Positions 1 through 9,422 of a stretch of 64,000 nt of DNA are shown piece after piece. Made by a program: the position numbers and the translations under genes. Origin of the DNA: Novipirellula aureliae (lineage in GTDB: Bacteria; Planctomycetota; Planctomycetia; Pirellulales; Pirellulaceae); NCBI RefSeq assembly GCF_007860185.1, contig NZ_SJPY01000008.1:1-64000 (forward strand). Direction: 5' to 3'. Each line of letters opens with the position of its first letter. The first letter of the stretch is position 1. A model generated the notes under the pieces. It was given only the letters and a program-made list of their open reading frames with translations. It was not told the DNA's origin and did not search any database.

Positions 1-133
1 CAAGACAAATTGCTGCGCAGACTGTAAACTCATGAAGGGTCTTCCTTGTTTGTCGAAAGTGCTTGGTTGTTAAACACTTAGACGCAAGAAAGGCCCTTTT
101 TGTTTGGTGTCTCGTGAATAATCCGGGTTAGCC

Positions 134-189
134 GTAGTGGATCTTGTTAAAGATCCCTCGCAACAAGGATCTTTAACAAGATCCACTAC
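134..189. repeat. 56-bp dispersed palindrome, family A copy 1
   Basis: Two 23-bp arms, starting GTAGTGGATCTTGTTAAAG, are perfect inverted repeats around a 10-bp loop (CTCGCAACAA). The same 56-bp unit recurs at 42188-42243 and 63573-63628, and a broken fourth copy lies at 54926-55070. It carries no credible gene. The even size and hairpin form suggest a REP or miniature-element type sequence, which is inference. Confidence 0.85.
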
Positions 190-484
190 CAAGGTTCCAA
201 TTGCAGTTTTGCTTCGCAATCTGCTTTTCCTGTTCATTGTTCTTTCTCGCGGCTTCCGCCGTCTTGCCCCACCAAGCAATGAACCCTTTGCAATGTTCAT
301 TTTGCAATGATCTCTTCGCAAACCAAACGATCACCAAGCCAACCATCGCAAGCTAGAAGCTTACGCCACAAACGAAACGCCCGTGGAAAAGTCCCCCCCG
401 CGTGCGTTTGCTTTTCTGGGTCGGATCGGCATCCGATATCGCTATTTTCGTTTGGACGCGTATAGTCGTCTTGGAAAGGAAAAA

Positions 485-874
485 ATGAACATTGAACTCA
501 CCACCCCCGCGTTGCTTTTCTCAACCATATCACTGCTGTTGCTTGCCTACACCAACCGGTTTCTCGCCTTGGCAACCGTTATCCGCACGTTGCACCGAGA
601 GTATCAAAAGACACCTGATCCCGTAGCGGCCGCACAGATCGCAAACTTGCGTCGGCGGGTGAACTTGATTAGGGACATGCAAACACTCGGTGTCGCTAGT
701 CTCCTCTCATGCACGTTATGCATGGGGTTGCTATTTGCAGGAATTGTATTCTTCGGTAAAGTTGTCTTCGCGATTAGTCTCGTACTGATGGTCGGATCAT
801 TGACGATTTCACTCATTGAAATCCGCATGTCCATCGGTGCGTTGAATCTGCAGCTGAGCGATATGGAAAAGTAG
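485..874 (+). CDS. DUF2721-like small membrane protein, copy 1
   Basis: A 129-residue membrane protein of the DUF2721 type; its biochemical role is unknown. It has an N-terminal hydrophobic segment (about residues 7-25), a polar charged middle and two further hydrophobic segments near residues 65-85 and 88-108. The start at 485 follows GGAAAGG and matches the start of the near-identical copy at 62591-62980. An upstream in-frame extension is possible but not conserved in the other copy. About 100 bp of upstream DNA is conserved between the copies, so both probably share a promoter. The gene lies in an inverted duplication whose 3' edge truncates hsdM. Confidence 0.75.
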   Translation: MNIELTTPALLFSTISLLLLAYTNRFLALATVIRTLHREYQKTPDPVAAAQIANLRRRVNLIRDMQTLGVASLLSCTLCMGLLFAGIVFFGKVVFAISLVLMVGSLTISLIEIRMSIGALNLQLSDMEK

Positions 875-894
875 AACCGTTTGCTGTGAGATTC

Positions 895-1276
895 TGGCGT
901 AAAGTACTGCACCGCGCCTTTGGGGCTTTCGCAGGCACTCTTTTCGAGCAGCCCTTCGTAGATATCCCCTTTGGTATCGGCCTGCATGCTGGACCAGTTC
1001 TCGGTGTCGACAGAATCGACGATTCTCGCGGCGGAGTGTGGCGGGGTTTTGGATATCCTGCCGCGTCTTTTTCAAGATCGCCCTGAGCATCCCGGACTCC
1101 TTGCCCAGTTCATCGAGGATATGCCGGTAGTGTCGTTGGAGTTCTTCGCCGTCGCGCTGCAGCAAGCTGGCCCAATCGAGTCCTTTGGGCACGATCTTTT
1201 TGTTGTACGGAGGCTTCGACTGCTCGTCGGCCATTTTCAGAAAGAGCAGAAACGTGATCTGCTCGGTGTAAGCCAT
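895..1276 (-). pseudogene. hsdM: hsdM remnant (type I N6-adenine methylase), truncated at both ends and frameshifted
   Basis: The reading from 1276 gives a typical HsdM N-terminal stretch (YTEQITFLLFLKMADEQ). After about 80 residues, near 1030-1045, the frame must shift by one to continue with KGDIYEGLLEK and QYFTP, which precede the SAM-binding core in this family. It then stops at the edge of the DUF2721 duplication (895-898), so the whole catalytic domain (SAM motif and NPPY-type motif) is missing. The first ~40 residues of the family are also absent. It lies 24 bp downstream of the STAND gene on the same strand. It cannot encode an active methylase. Confidence 0.8.
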
Positions 1277-1299
1277 GTAGGAAAGCAGACTACAAACAA

Positions 1300-4200
1300 C
1301 TATTCAGCTTCGTTGGAGTCGTCTGGATAGTCGAAACCCGGAATGCCCAAGTAGTCGGCCATCCAAAGCGACTGTGCCTCACCCAACAGGTTTAGGCCGT
1401 CCCTCAGCCTGTTACGCCAGTCAGCCATCTCGTCAATCGTAAGGCCTTGTTTCTCATCAAAGTCTTCAGATGGTTTAATTGCATCCCCCATTGCGACAAT
1501 CAAATTCATGCAGTTCAAGATATTCGGACGGTCCTCAATGACTTCCTCATTCAGCTCAGGGAAATGTTTGAGAAGCTCTTCACAAGAGTCGAATGTTTCT
1601 TGCACAAATGGTTCGACGCGTTTGGCGGCTCGTTGCGCATATTCGAGGAACACCCTCTCTCCGTCTTCGTCGAGATCAACCTTACATCTCGTGAAATCCG
1701 CCATGTGATCGACGTGCTGAAATGTAGTCCCGTATGCAATTGTGAAGTCGTCGAAAACTTTTCTTTGATCCGGATGACTCCATTGTGGCAACCCGAGTTC
1801 GCCCCACGCGGAAATCGGAATCTCTTCCGGAACGAATCGCCAAAGTTGTGTTGCAGGGTCTTCATCCAGCGCATAAGACGCGCCCTTCATGTGAGCATAG
1901 GCCTGTCGGTCAAGACTGCGCCCTTGAACCAACGGTACCAAAACGATCTTGGACCAGAGATAGTCGATCGTTTTCGAGCGAACAATCTTGTCGCGATCGG
2001 GGCGAAGGGCCTCAACTAGCGCTTTCCACATTGCTTCAACTGCAACAAGCGAACCAAGTGGATGCTCTGTATCAAAGCTAATCCAGAGGCATGTTTCTCC
2101 GTACCATGGTACAGTTTCACTAATGATTTTCGCGTCAATTCCTCCCTTCTTGAGTTTTTTGAGCTCTTGTGAAAGTCGATTGGCTGTCGCTTGCAGGCAA
2201 TCTCGCAGTTCTTTTGAACTCCGGACCTTTGTGTTTTTTCGCCTCTTTTTCTTTTGTTTCGATGTGTTAGGCAGGACCTGATCCGGATAGCAAAACAACA
2301 TCCATGACCGCATGGTCTCTAAGAAATCTCGAAGTTCTTTCTGGCTAAAACCGTCGTCGAACTCTAAACGATCAGTGAGGTTTAGAGTCCGTTCCGTTTC
2401 CTGTAGCTTCCGAAGGGCGATTAACGCATCCATGCCATTTAGAACGGATAGTCGAATTGAGTCCTCAATCACTCCCAATTCTTTGCCTTTGTCGAGAATG
2501 GCTTGACGTGCACGTTCACTGACCGCCGTTCTCAAGTCGGGTACTAGCGCGAGAGCCTGAATGGCCTGTGAAAAAAAGTTGCCGAGCGTGTTCGTGAATT
2601 CGTTGAGCGCTCTGTTAAAGGGGTCTAGATTTGACTTGGCGACGAACTTCTTGCCCATTGATTCCATGAAGCTCGAAACAGCGGAACTGGTCGCCATTTC
2701 CCCAAGTGACTTATCAGACCGTGATTCCGCCATGAACCCCCATTCATCCACGGCGGATTTTGGGAGCAGAAACTCGCCACTGAGGCATTTATTGCATTCG
2801 TCCCATGCGGCAGTATCAAGGAGATTTGAGTCTCCGTTCTTTGCCAACACTTGCCGAAAATTGGAAAACGCATTTCCGATCTTTTCTCGAAGTTCACGTA
2901 CTTTTGCGAAATAGTCGTCCCATGATTCTGGGCGAAACCCGAACTCGACCGCACCACGAGAAAGAGCATTGAATTCCGGCAGCCACGGCATCGTTATGTT
3001 TTCAAGCGGCATTCTCTTAGTTGAGTCATCTCCCAACGATTCAAACAGACTCATTTGATGGCCGTAACCCGCAGCACCATACCTCGCATATCCCGGCAGA
3101 CACGCCGAAACAATCTCGACACGTTGTACGGCTAAGTCGTTTACGCTGGTTTCCTGCTCCGCGCTCTTCAAATCCGAAGCTTCCCGCTCAATGTCGATTA
3201 CGAAATGAGCTACCAAGCAGTCGTCATCCTCAACTAGTGCGATGATTGTCGCATCAGAGCGAATTCGTCGTTCAACTTCTTCGCGATGCTCCCGCACCCA
3301 ACCTGTGTACAATTCAGGAGCGAACTTGAAGATGCCTGCTGCGAAACGTGCAAACAGTTGCAATGGTAATAGGTTCCATGCGTCAGTAATCGTTTGATCG
3401 TTCAGCCAACCCGATACGTTGGGGTTTTCCTGTCCAAGATGTCCGAGCCAGTAGAGTGTTTCTCCGAGCGCAGCGAAGTGCGTTACCGAATCGAGATCGT
3501 TTTGCGGTATTGGGAAAGAACCAAGCCACTGTCGAGCGAAATCAAAGACCTCGTTCTTGTTGGATTGGCGATTTTGATAGCCTTTAGAAACGGCGGCCGC
3601 CGCGGCAAAAGATGGTGTCGTTTTCGCAAGCTGCTGAAGAATTGCGAAACCTTTGTCGCCTTTGACGTGTGCTAGGTCCCAGTCCAATGTAAACCACCAA
3701 CTAGTTGGCGAAATTGACCGCACCTCTGCCACGAGGTCCGTGTTCTTCCCCGCGTATTGCTTGATGCCAAGCCATTGGAGCGCAACCAGCACTCCTCGTA
3801 CGCCAGTCCATGTATCGAGTTGAATTCCATCGAGCCTCCGTACAACATCGGAGGTGGCGTTCTCATTCCGAGAAAATGAACAAAGCAGTAAGCTTTCTAA
3901 ATCGTCTTCTATTACAAGCGGCGGAAGTAAAGATTCAATTTTCCCGCGAGGTTGAAGAACTGGATCAGTTAGCTCTCGCGCAATCATCTCGCTCCGAATT
4001 GCATGAAATCCCTCGACATGCTTTCCGTCTGCCGACGTACGAAGTAAATACTCGTTCCCGAATCGCTCCAATGCCCTCGTTGGTTCTGGCAGCGCGATAG
4101 ACTCCGCAAGAGCCTTTAGATCGAGCCTCGCTTCATATGCAGAAGCCACTGCAACAAGCCGCAGTAGGTGAAGTTCCTTGTCGACCAACTCACCCTTGTT

Positions 4201-5598
4201 AACTTCGTCTTTGAGAATGCCAATCTGAGCTTTAACCCGTTGAGATAGGCTTTCGTTTTGAGTTACCAGATAAACAAACTCGAAGAGCGTCTTTCGGTCC
4301 CCAAGTTTTGACCATGCATCTTGAAAATCCAGTTGCTTGTCGCCATAGCCTGCATTCCGCAGGTTCTCAAATATCTGGCTGGCCGATTCCTCGGTGAAAT
4401 CCATCGAGACGTCTGCGAATGCAAAATCCTCCGGAGAAACACGCGATCGGAACCAATCCTCTTCTCTTAGTGTCACCAATACGCGGATTCCGTTAACGCC
4501 CGCCAATTCTCGGACGACTTCGACCCACCAGTTGTCTCCGGGACGTACGTCAATGTAGATCATCGACGGCACGTCGATGATGTCGGCGTGTCCTGCGATT
4601 GCTGCTGCCATGAGGCGGGCATGTTCGAGACTCGCCGCCTTCTCAACTTGATATCGAAAGTCTGACGGCGCCCAGTCGAGTAGGTAGCGGTAGGCCAACG
4701 TTGTTTTGCCTTGCCCAGATGCACCTCGAAGAATGACTACATTCTCTCGCAGAAACGCCTCGTGAATGCTCGTGATGGCGGGGTCTCGTGGAACGTCCAA
4801 CCCTGCGGCAACGTGTTCCGCTCGAACTCGCCCCCCTTGGAAAAACTCTTGGCTCAGTTTTTCGCGAGTTTCAGCATCTGACGATGCCGACTCGATGGGT
4901 TTGATTGATACATTCCACTCCTGAGCGTGTGCATTTCGGTAGGCAACGAACTTGCCAAGTTGCGTCAATTTCTCGACGGTTTTCGAGCGAGTCAAACGCC
5001 TTTGTTTTTCCGCTGATGAAATCAACCACCACATTAGATTTACAAAGGCCACCTCGGGATTACCTGAGGTCATGGTGGCCTTCAATTTGTCGACTACGTG
5101 CTTAGTGAGTGTTTCTTCATCGACAACCTCAACCTCAATACGCTTAAAGACCTCTTTCGCTTCGGCCTCACTCAACCCCTTGATGGTCTTCTTGTTTCCA
5201 TCCTTGTCCGTTTCATCGCGGTCTTTTGTCAGCGTGTCTATGGAGCGTTTGGGGGTATCTTTGTCGTTGTCATACGCCTTTAAGAGTTCAGGCCCAATTT
5301 CGCCGAAAGAAACAATCTTGATTTTGACCGATGCATCACTGGCACAAAGATCACTGATACGACGATAGAACGACGGCTTGAAATTCGATGCTGAGAGATT
5401 AGCTGAGTAGTCTTTAACTTGAACTACTTCGAGTCGCTGCCCAGAACTGTCTTGGATTTCAAGGTCTTCGTTGCCTTCGGGCTGAATGATAGTGTCATCA
5501 GACAGTCCGTCATCAAATAGTCGATACAAGCAGTAAAGAGCCTGCCTTCGGTAGCCACGATAGGTCGCGGTAGGATCGTCTTTGTAAATTCCGTTCAT
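1300..5598 (-). CDS. STAND NTPase with N-terminal PD-(D/E)xK-like nuclease domain (Avs-like defence candidate)
   Basis: A 1432-residue protein. Residues 1-110 look like a Cap4/Mrr-type nuclease module: a GYRRQ helix, acidic D45, then E57 and the QVK strand (Q60-K62), which fits a PD-(D/E)xK fold. Residues 283-560 form a P-loop NTPase: Walker A GASGQGKT at 292-299, a Walker B-like strand SMIYIDVRP at 345-353, and LVTLREEDW at 374-382. The remaining ~870 residues are mostly alpha-helical with no recognised motif, as expected for a target-sensing region. This order (nuclease, STAND, long C-terminal sensor) is that of Avs antiphage proteins, which bind a phage protein, oligomerise and cut DNA. 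Function is inferred. It is intact and sits 24 bp from both broken hsdR and broken hsdM on the same strand. Confidence 0.72.
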   Translation of the reverse strand: MNGIYKDDPTATYRGYRRQALYCLYRLFDDGLSDDTIIQPEGNEDLEIQDSSGQRLEVVQVKDYSANLSASNFKPSFYRRISDLCASDASVKIKIVSFGEIGPELLKAYDNDKDTPKRSIDTLTKDRDETDKDGNKKTIKGLSEAEAKEVFKRIEVEVVDEETLTKHVVDKLKATMTSGNPEVAFVNLMWWLISSAEKQRRLTRSKTVEKLTQLGKFVAYRNAHAQEWNVSIKPIESASSDAETREKLSQEFFQGGRVRAEHVAAGLDVPRDPAITSIHEAFLRENVVILRGASGQGKTTLAYRYLLDWAPSDFRYQVEKAASLEHARLMAAAIAGHADIIDVPSMIYIDVRPGDNWWVEVVRELAGVNGIRVLVTLREEDWFRSRVSPEDFAFADVSMDFTEESASQIFENLRNAGYGDKQLDFQDAWSKLGDRKTLFEFVYLVTQNESLSQRVKAQIGILKDEVNKGELVDKELHLLRLVAVASAYEARLDLKALAESIALPEPTRALERFGNEYLLRTSADGKHVEGFHAIRSEMIARELTDPVLQPRGKIESLLPPLVIEDDLESLLLCSFSRNENATSDVVRRLDGIQLDTWTGVRGVLVALQWLGIKQYAGKNTDLVAEVRSISPTSWWFTLDWDLAHVKGDKGFAILQQLAKTTPSFAAAAAVSKGYQNRQSNKNEVFDFARQWLGSFPIPQNDLDSVTHFAALGETLYWLGHLGQENPNVSGWLNDQTITDAWNLLPLQLFARFAAGIFKFAPELYTGWVREHREEVERRIRSDATIIALVEDDDCLVAHFVIDIEREASDLKSAEQETSVNDLAVQRVEIVSACLPGYARYGAAGYGHQMSLFESLGDDSTKRMPLENITMPWLPEFNALSRGAVEFGFRPESWDDYFAKVRELREKIGNAFSNFRQVLAKNGDSNLLDTAAWDECNKCLSGEFLLPKSAVDEWGFMAESRSDKSLGEMATSSAVSSFMESMGKKFVAKSNLDPFNRALNEFTNTLGNFFSQAIQALALVPDLRTAVSERARQAILDKGKELGVIEDSIRLSVLNGMDALIALRKLQETERTLNLTDRLEFDDGFSQKELRDFLETMRSWMLFCYPDQVLPNTSKQKKKRRKNTKVRSSKELRDCLQATANRLSQELKKLKKGGIDAKIISETVPWYGETCLWISFDTEHPLGSLVAVEAMWKALVEALRPDRDKIVRSKTIDYLWSKIVLVPLVQGRSLDRQAYAHMKGASYALDEDPATQLWRFVPEEIPISAWGELGLPQWSHPDQRKVFDDFTIAYGTTFQHVDHMADFTRCKVDLDEDGERVFLEYAQRAAKRVEPFVQETFDSCEELLKHFPELNEEVIEDRPNILNCMNLIVAMGDAIKPSEDFDEKQGLTIDEMADWRNRLRDGLNLLGEAQSLWMADYLGIPGFDYPDDSNEAE

Positions 5599-5621
5599 TG
5601 ACGACTCGTCATTCCTACTTG

Positions 5622-7274
5622 CTAACTGGCCAAACTCATTTCAGCTTTCAAGGACGTACCGAACAGTTCGTACGCGCGGCCGATGCCGCCGAACTGATTG
5701 AACGGGGCATATTCAAAATCGTCTTGCTCGATCATCACGCTGCTGGCTATGTGGTCCTTGATCGCGACCAGCCATTGCATCTGCTCGTCAGTAAACTCGC
5801 CGCCGCTGGACTGCTGGTCGCTCAGCCACTCGGTAAATCGCTCCTCGACGGTCATGCCGACCGGTCGCAGCGGCGAGTCGGGGTCGATCGCGTGACGGAC
5901 CAACGCCACGAGGTCGACGATGTGTTTGCAGTGCTTGCCGTTGGTGTCGACTTTGTCCGGATGCACCGCGCCGAAGGCTTGCCAAAGTTTGAGCAGCGTT
6001 TGCGGTTGGGACTCGTCGACGTGAAACGGTTTGATCGACAGGCGGCGGGCGAGGTCTTTGATTTGGCTGCACCGCAATCCGGCGGCATACGGACGGCTGT
6101 AGAGGATGCTGATGGCTTCGATTTCGTCTTTGTTGTCTTCGATGAATTGACGAAAACTGGTGACCAGCGTTTCGGCTCGCTTTTTGGCTTCGGGATCGAA
6201 GCTGGAGGTCAGCAGTTGGTCGCGCGTGAATTTGTCGATCACCTGATGCTCGGGTCGCAGCAGGATTTCTCGGAGCTGAGGGTTGTGAAACGGGAGCAAG
6301 GCGGTGCGGACTTGTTCGGCTTCGATTTCGTCCAGCTGGGTGTCGGTGACTTGGTCGGGCGTGACGCTGAATTTGCTGGCTGCCAGCTCGCGGTTCTTGT
6401 CGGCGTCGACGCTGTCGAAGAGCGTGGAGATGACGTGGCTGACGGGCCGGCCGTCGATCTGCTTTTCCACGTCTTTGTGCCAGCCTTCGCTGCGGTTCCC
6501 GGCAAGGCGACTTATCTTGGCTCCGAGAGTGCTGGCGAGGTCGGGATGGACGACGCCTTTGCTGACTTCTTTCAGGACGCGCTCAAGCGAGACGGTGGGC
6601 TGGCGATCAAGCGGCTTTGAATGGTTCTTGTCCTGTTTGCACAGTCCAACGGCGTCGACGATGACGAAGCGGGTTTTGCAGGCGGCGTCGGGCGTGACGG
6701 ACTTGAGCGAGTCCGAGTCGATGCCGCGGCTGCCGCGGCCTTTCATTTGCTCGAAGTAGGACCACGATTTGATGTTCCGCATGAAGATCAGACATTTGAG
6801 CGGTTTGACGTCGGTACCGGTGGCGATCATGTCGACGGTGACTGCGATCCGCGGGTTGTAGGTGTTGCGAAACGATTGCAGCAACTCGTCAGGACGATGA
6901 AATGTGAAGACATCACGACTTCGCGGATGAGGGTTGAGCGAGTTTGTGAAGCGAGTCACTAGCCCCGTCCATTCGTAGGCGAACGGCAACGGGATCGAGT
7001 AATGCGGAATACCTGGCTCCAATCCATCCGCGTACTTGGCTGATTGGATTTCGACGCCTGTGAGTGTATGCCCTTCTGGCTTCGCCTCGACGATCCCGAT
7101 CATCTTTTCATTAACATATAGGGTGTAGTCGGCCAAACCTGTCTTGAGAGGGAACTCACGAACCGCAACACTACGCCCTTCCGAGATGTTCATATCGGAA
7201 AGGTTCTGCACAATCCAACCAGCCGCCGACAAATCGCGGTCGATGTTCAGCCGAGCTAGTTGTTCTGGAGTCAC
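5622..7274 (-). pseudogene. hsdR: HsdR with in-frame internal deletion of the translocase core
   Basis: The 550-residue ORF begins like EcoEI-class HsdR. Its endonuclease core is visible (D49 in GLADY, E63 and K65 in VEAKPEG). At about residue 133 the sequence jumps from FHRPDELLQ to FRNTYNPRIAVTVDMIATG, which is the helicase motif V region, followed by motif VI (EQMKGRGSR) and the EcoEI-type C-terminal domain. Walker A, the DEAD-type box and motifs III-IV, roughly 400 residues of a ~950-residue family, are missing, while the frame stays open. It should be unable to translocate DNA. The junction lies near 6876. It is the first gene of the minus-strand set with the STAND gene and hsdM remnant. 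Confidence 0.8.
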
Positions 7275-7486
7275 GCGAGGAAGATGCCTGTTAGAAACGA
7301 CTCGTTTTGTTCACGCAAACGCTCAACAAGGATACATTCTGCGACTTGGCGTCGCAATCACGGGAGGTAACACAACGCAGTTGGGTGAAAAGGTGCGAGT
7401 GCTGCGTGCCCAATAAACAATGGACCCGCAAGAATTTGTGGAATGCATGGCAGTGAGTTCATCTAACGTCAGCCGCAAGGAGGGTT
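7275..7486. other. Intergenic DNA, no gene recognised
   Basis: About 210 bp between hsdR and the S24-like ORF. A short plus-strand reading from about 7300 to a stop near 7416 looks like a C-terminal scrap, but it has no start site and no recognisable family. Confidence 0.3.
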
Positions 7487-7924
7487 TCATCTATCATCGT
7501 GACTTGCAACCCAACAGACGAATTCACCGATGATTCGCACATCATCGGCGTTGTATTCGGTGATTTGGATTGGCTGACAGTTGCTGTTGAGTGGTTGTAG
7601 CTCGATGGTATTGTATTGCCAGCCGTCTTCAGTGATTTGTTTGGTGGAGCGATAACGTTTGACGGTGTACCGTCCGCCGTCTTCGAGGCCGGTGTGCGTG
7701 TTGGCTTGGACCAGTAGCATACGAGTAAGTTCAACGTGTGGATCGTCCGTTTCGATTGTCTCAGACTTCGTCGCTTTGATTTTTGGTTCCGGCGTGCCGA
7801 TGGAATCAATTTCGATGGTCGATTGGTCGGCGGAAATCAAGGTGGCTGAAGCGGCGAAGGTTGACATGGCTTTTGTCCTGTGGCTACATCGTCGCGGCGT
7901 CAGTCGGTTCACTTCCGTTGCCAT
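7487..7924 (-). CDS. Possible S24/LexA-like peptidase domain fragment
   Basis: A 145-residue ORF with an alternative ATG at 7867. The C-terminal half (GRYTVKRYRS, then WQYNTIELQPLN, then DVRIIGEFV) resembles the beta-rich C-terminal domain of S24/LexA-type proteins, where the first lysine block carries the catalytic Lys. The catalytic Ser region and any DNA-binding domain are not visible, and the N-terminus is low-complexity. It could be a remnant of a regulator linked to the restriction locus, which begins 213 bp downstream. The assignment rests on recall of the motif pattern and is uncertain. Confidence 0.4.
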   Translation of the reverse strand: MATEVNRLTPRRCSHRTKAMSTFAASATLISADQSTIEIDSIGTPEPKIKATKSETIETDDPHVELTRMLLVQANTHTGLEDGGRYTVKRYRSTKQITEDGWQYNTIELQPLNSNCQPIQITEYNADDVRIIGEFVCWVASHDDR

Positions 7925-7979
7925 GACCGCCCAAAAAGCGTGTCCGTATTGTTTTCAACGATGACGCGATACAGGTGCT

Positions 7980-9422
7980 TCATGACGGTAGCCGTTTCAC
8001 AACCGCTACGACATTGCCACTTAGCGGCGGTGTTAAAGGAATGCGTTTCGATTCATCCGATCGAGCGTCTTCGATTTGCGTCTCTGCGCCGATATCTATT
8101 CCGATCCAGCGGATTTCAAACTTGGTGGATGCCGCTCCGGTCTCAAGTCTGACGGTTCGTGCAGGTTCCGTTTTAGGAAAGTAAACCACCGACAGACTGC
8201 GGTCGGAGTTGCTCGCTGCATAGGCTTCGTTCTCGGACCTTTCCGTTAGAAGCTTGTTCGCCGGATCTAAATCCCAGAACGACACCTGCGATTCGACTTG
8301 CCGTGCTGCTTGGAGGCAAGCGACGGCTTTGTCGTTGATCCCCATTCCTGCATCAGGACGATGGAAACGGATCGATGCGGCACCCGCAAGTAAATGTCGC
8401 CAAAAACGCTCGATCGCATCCTGGTCGCTGTGGCCGAACTTGTTGCCATCCGCACCATAAGTCTTGGTTGTGTTCATCGGACGTGGCTTATCGTTCAAAT
8501 ATTTTCGGACAAACAGAAAATTGTCCCAGTGTTTTTGACCTTTGTTGTGATTGTTCTGCGAGACGTCGACATAGGCGTACAATTCGCTGTGGTCAAACGT
8601 TTGCCGATGCCGTTGAGCGTTCAAGTTCCAATCGTCCCACATCTCCGTGACCATGACTTGTTTCCCATCGGATGCAGCGCGGCGATGCAGGAATTCGGCC
8701 CAGTAACGCGACCATGCCGGGTCACCATTGGTCTCATTGTCGATGCAATACAAGACGTGATCATAAGAAAGCGAGTGATCAAGCATTTTGCTGACGAATG
8801 CTGTTTGAAACGCCAGCACGGTCTCGTTGTTTCGTTGCTTTGGCGTCGTGAAAAAGAACGGCTGTCGATTGCTGCCCGGGTGATCGGGATAACGCTTTTC
8901 GAAGCCGCTTTCGGCAGACGTATAGTTGACGTTGTTCAAAGGGTTGTAGGGATGGTCGTGCCAATGAGTTGAACCACGCGAATTTTTTCCGGAATCCGTG
9001 TAGTCGAAGCGGTCCCAAATTTCAATTTGAACAAAGATGCCTCGGCGTTTCGTTTCAGACAACATTCGCTCAAAGCGTTGCCAATACTCTTGGTTCCATT
9101 GGCCGAGGTCATATTTTCCATTTTCAAGACACAAAAAAGGGTAGAGTTCGAAGCCTTTGTCGTTACGATCACTCATCGTGTTTCGAATCACATTCCCGCC
9201 TGCGGCAGCAATACGATCGAGTTGCGGAATCAATTGATCTTTGGGCCACTGGAACAAACTGTCATCGTCGCTGCCGCCCATCAGCATGACGGGCCGACCG
9301 CCAGCGGACCAATACCAAGGATTTTCGGGCCACGGTTCGATCGCAATGGCTGAATTGCAGTTGGCCACCACGAGTATGGCGAACAAGGGAAGGTAAGCGA
9401 TTCGCGAGCTTGACTGGTTCAT
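7980..9422 (-). CDS. Secreted glycoside-hydrolase-like TIM-barrel protein
   Basis: A 480-residue protein with a signal peptide (residues 1-27, hydrophobic stretch ending NSAIAIE). The body resembles GH5/GH140-like TIM barrels: a WPKDQLIPQLDRIAAAGGN segment near residue 60, then a strand ending YCIDNETNG, where N-E is the usual acid/base pair of clan GH-A, and a later VMVTEMWDD strand that could supply the second carboxylate. The last ~90 residues are beta-rich, like a collagen-binding-type C-terminal domain. It is transcribed divergently from the glycan cluster starting at 10538 and probably belongs to the same substrate programme. Family and substrate are not certain. Confidence 0.6.
   Translation of the reverse strand: MNQSSSRIAYLPLFAILVVANCNSAIAIEPWPENPWYWSAGGRPVMLMGGSDDDSLFQWPKDQLIPQLDRIAAAGGNVIRNTMSDRNDKGFELYPFLCLENGKYDLGQWNQEYWQRFERMLSETKRRGIFVQIEIWDRFDYTDSGKNSRGSTHWHDHPYNPLNNVNYTSAESGFEKRYPDHPGSNRQPFFFTTPKQRNNETVLAFQTAFVSKMLDHSLSYDHVLYCIDNETNGDPAWSRYWAEFLHRRAASDGKQVMVTEMWDDWNLNAQRHRQTFDHSELYAYVDVSQNNHNKGQKHWDNFLFVRKYLNDKPRPMNTTKTYGADGNKFGHSDQDAIERFWRHLLAGAASIRFHRPDAGMGINDKAVACLQAARQVESQVSFWDLDPANKLLTERSENEAYAASNSDRSLSVVYFPKTEPARTVRLETGAASTKFEIRWIGIDIGAETQIEDARSDESKRIPLTPPLSGNVVAVVKRLPS

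Larger units (their letters stand above)
134..898 (+). repeat. Left copy of large inverted duplication (palindrome A + spacer + DUF2721 gene)
   Basis: This stretch contains palindrome A, about 80 bp matching the reverse complement of 63480-63560, a shared block near 300-330 that includes GATCTCTTCGCAA, the promoter region and the DUF2721 gene. All reappear in reverse orientation at 62567-63628. The left copy lacks a ~180-bp piece that the right copy has at about 63283-63470. Similarity ends near 898 at GATTCTGGC, exactly where the hsdM remnant begins. Confidence 0.8.

Noticed and set aside
70-321. Small ORF across palindrome A
   Set aside because: It is read from the inverted repeat and has no family or ribosome site; the same false ORFs appear at each copy of the block.
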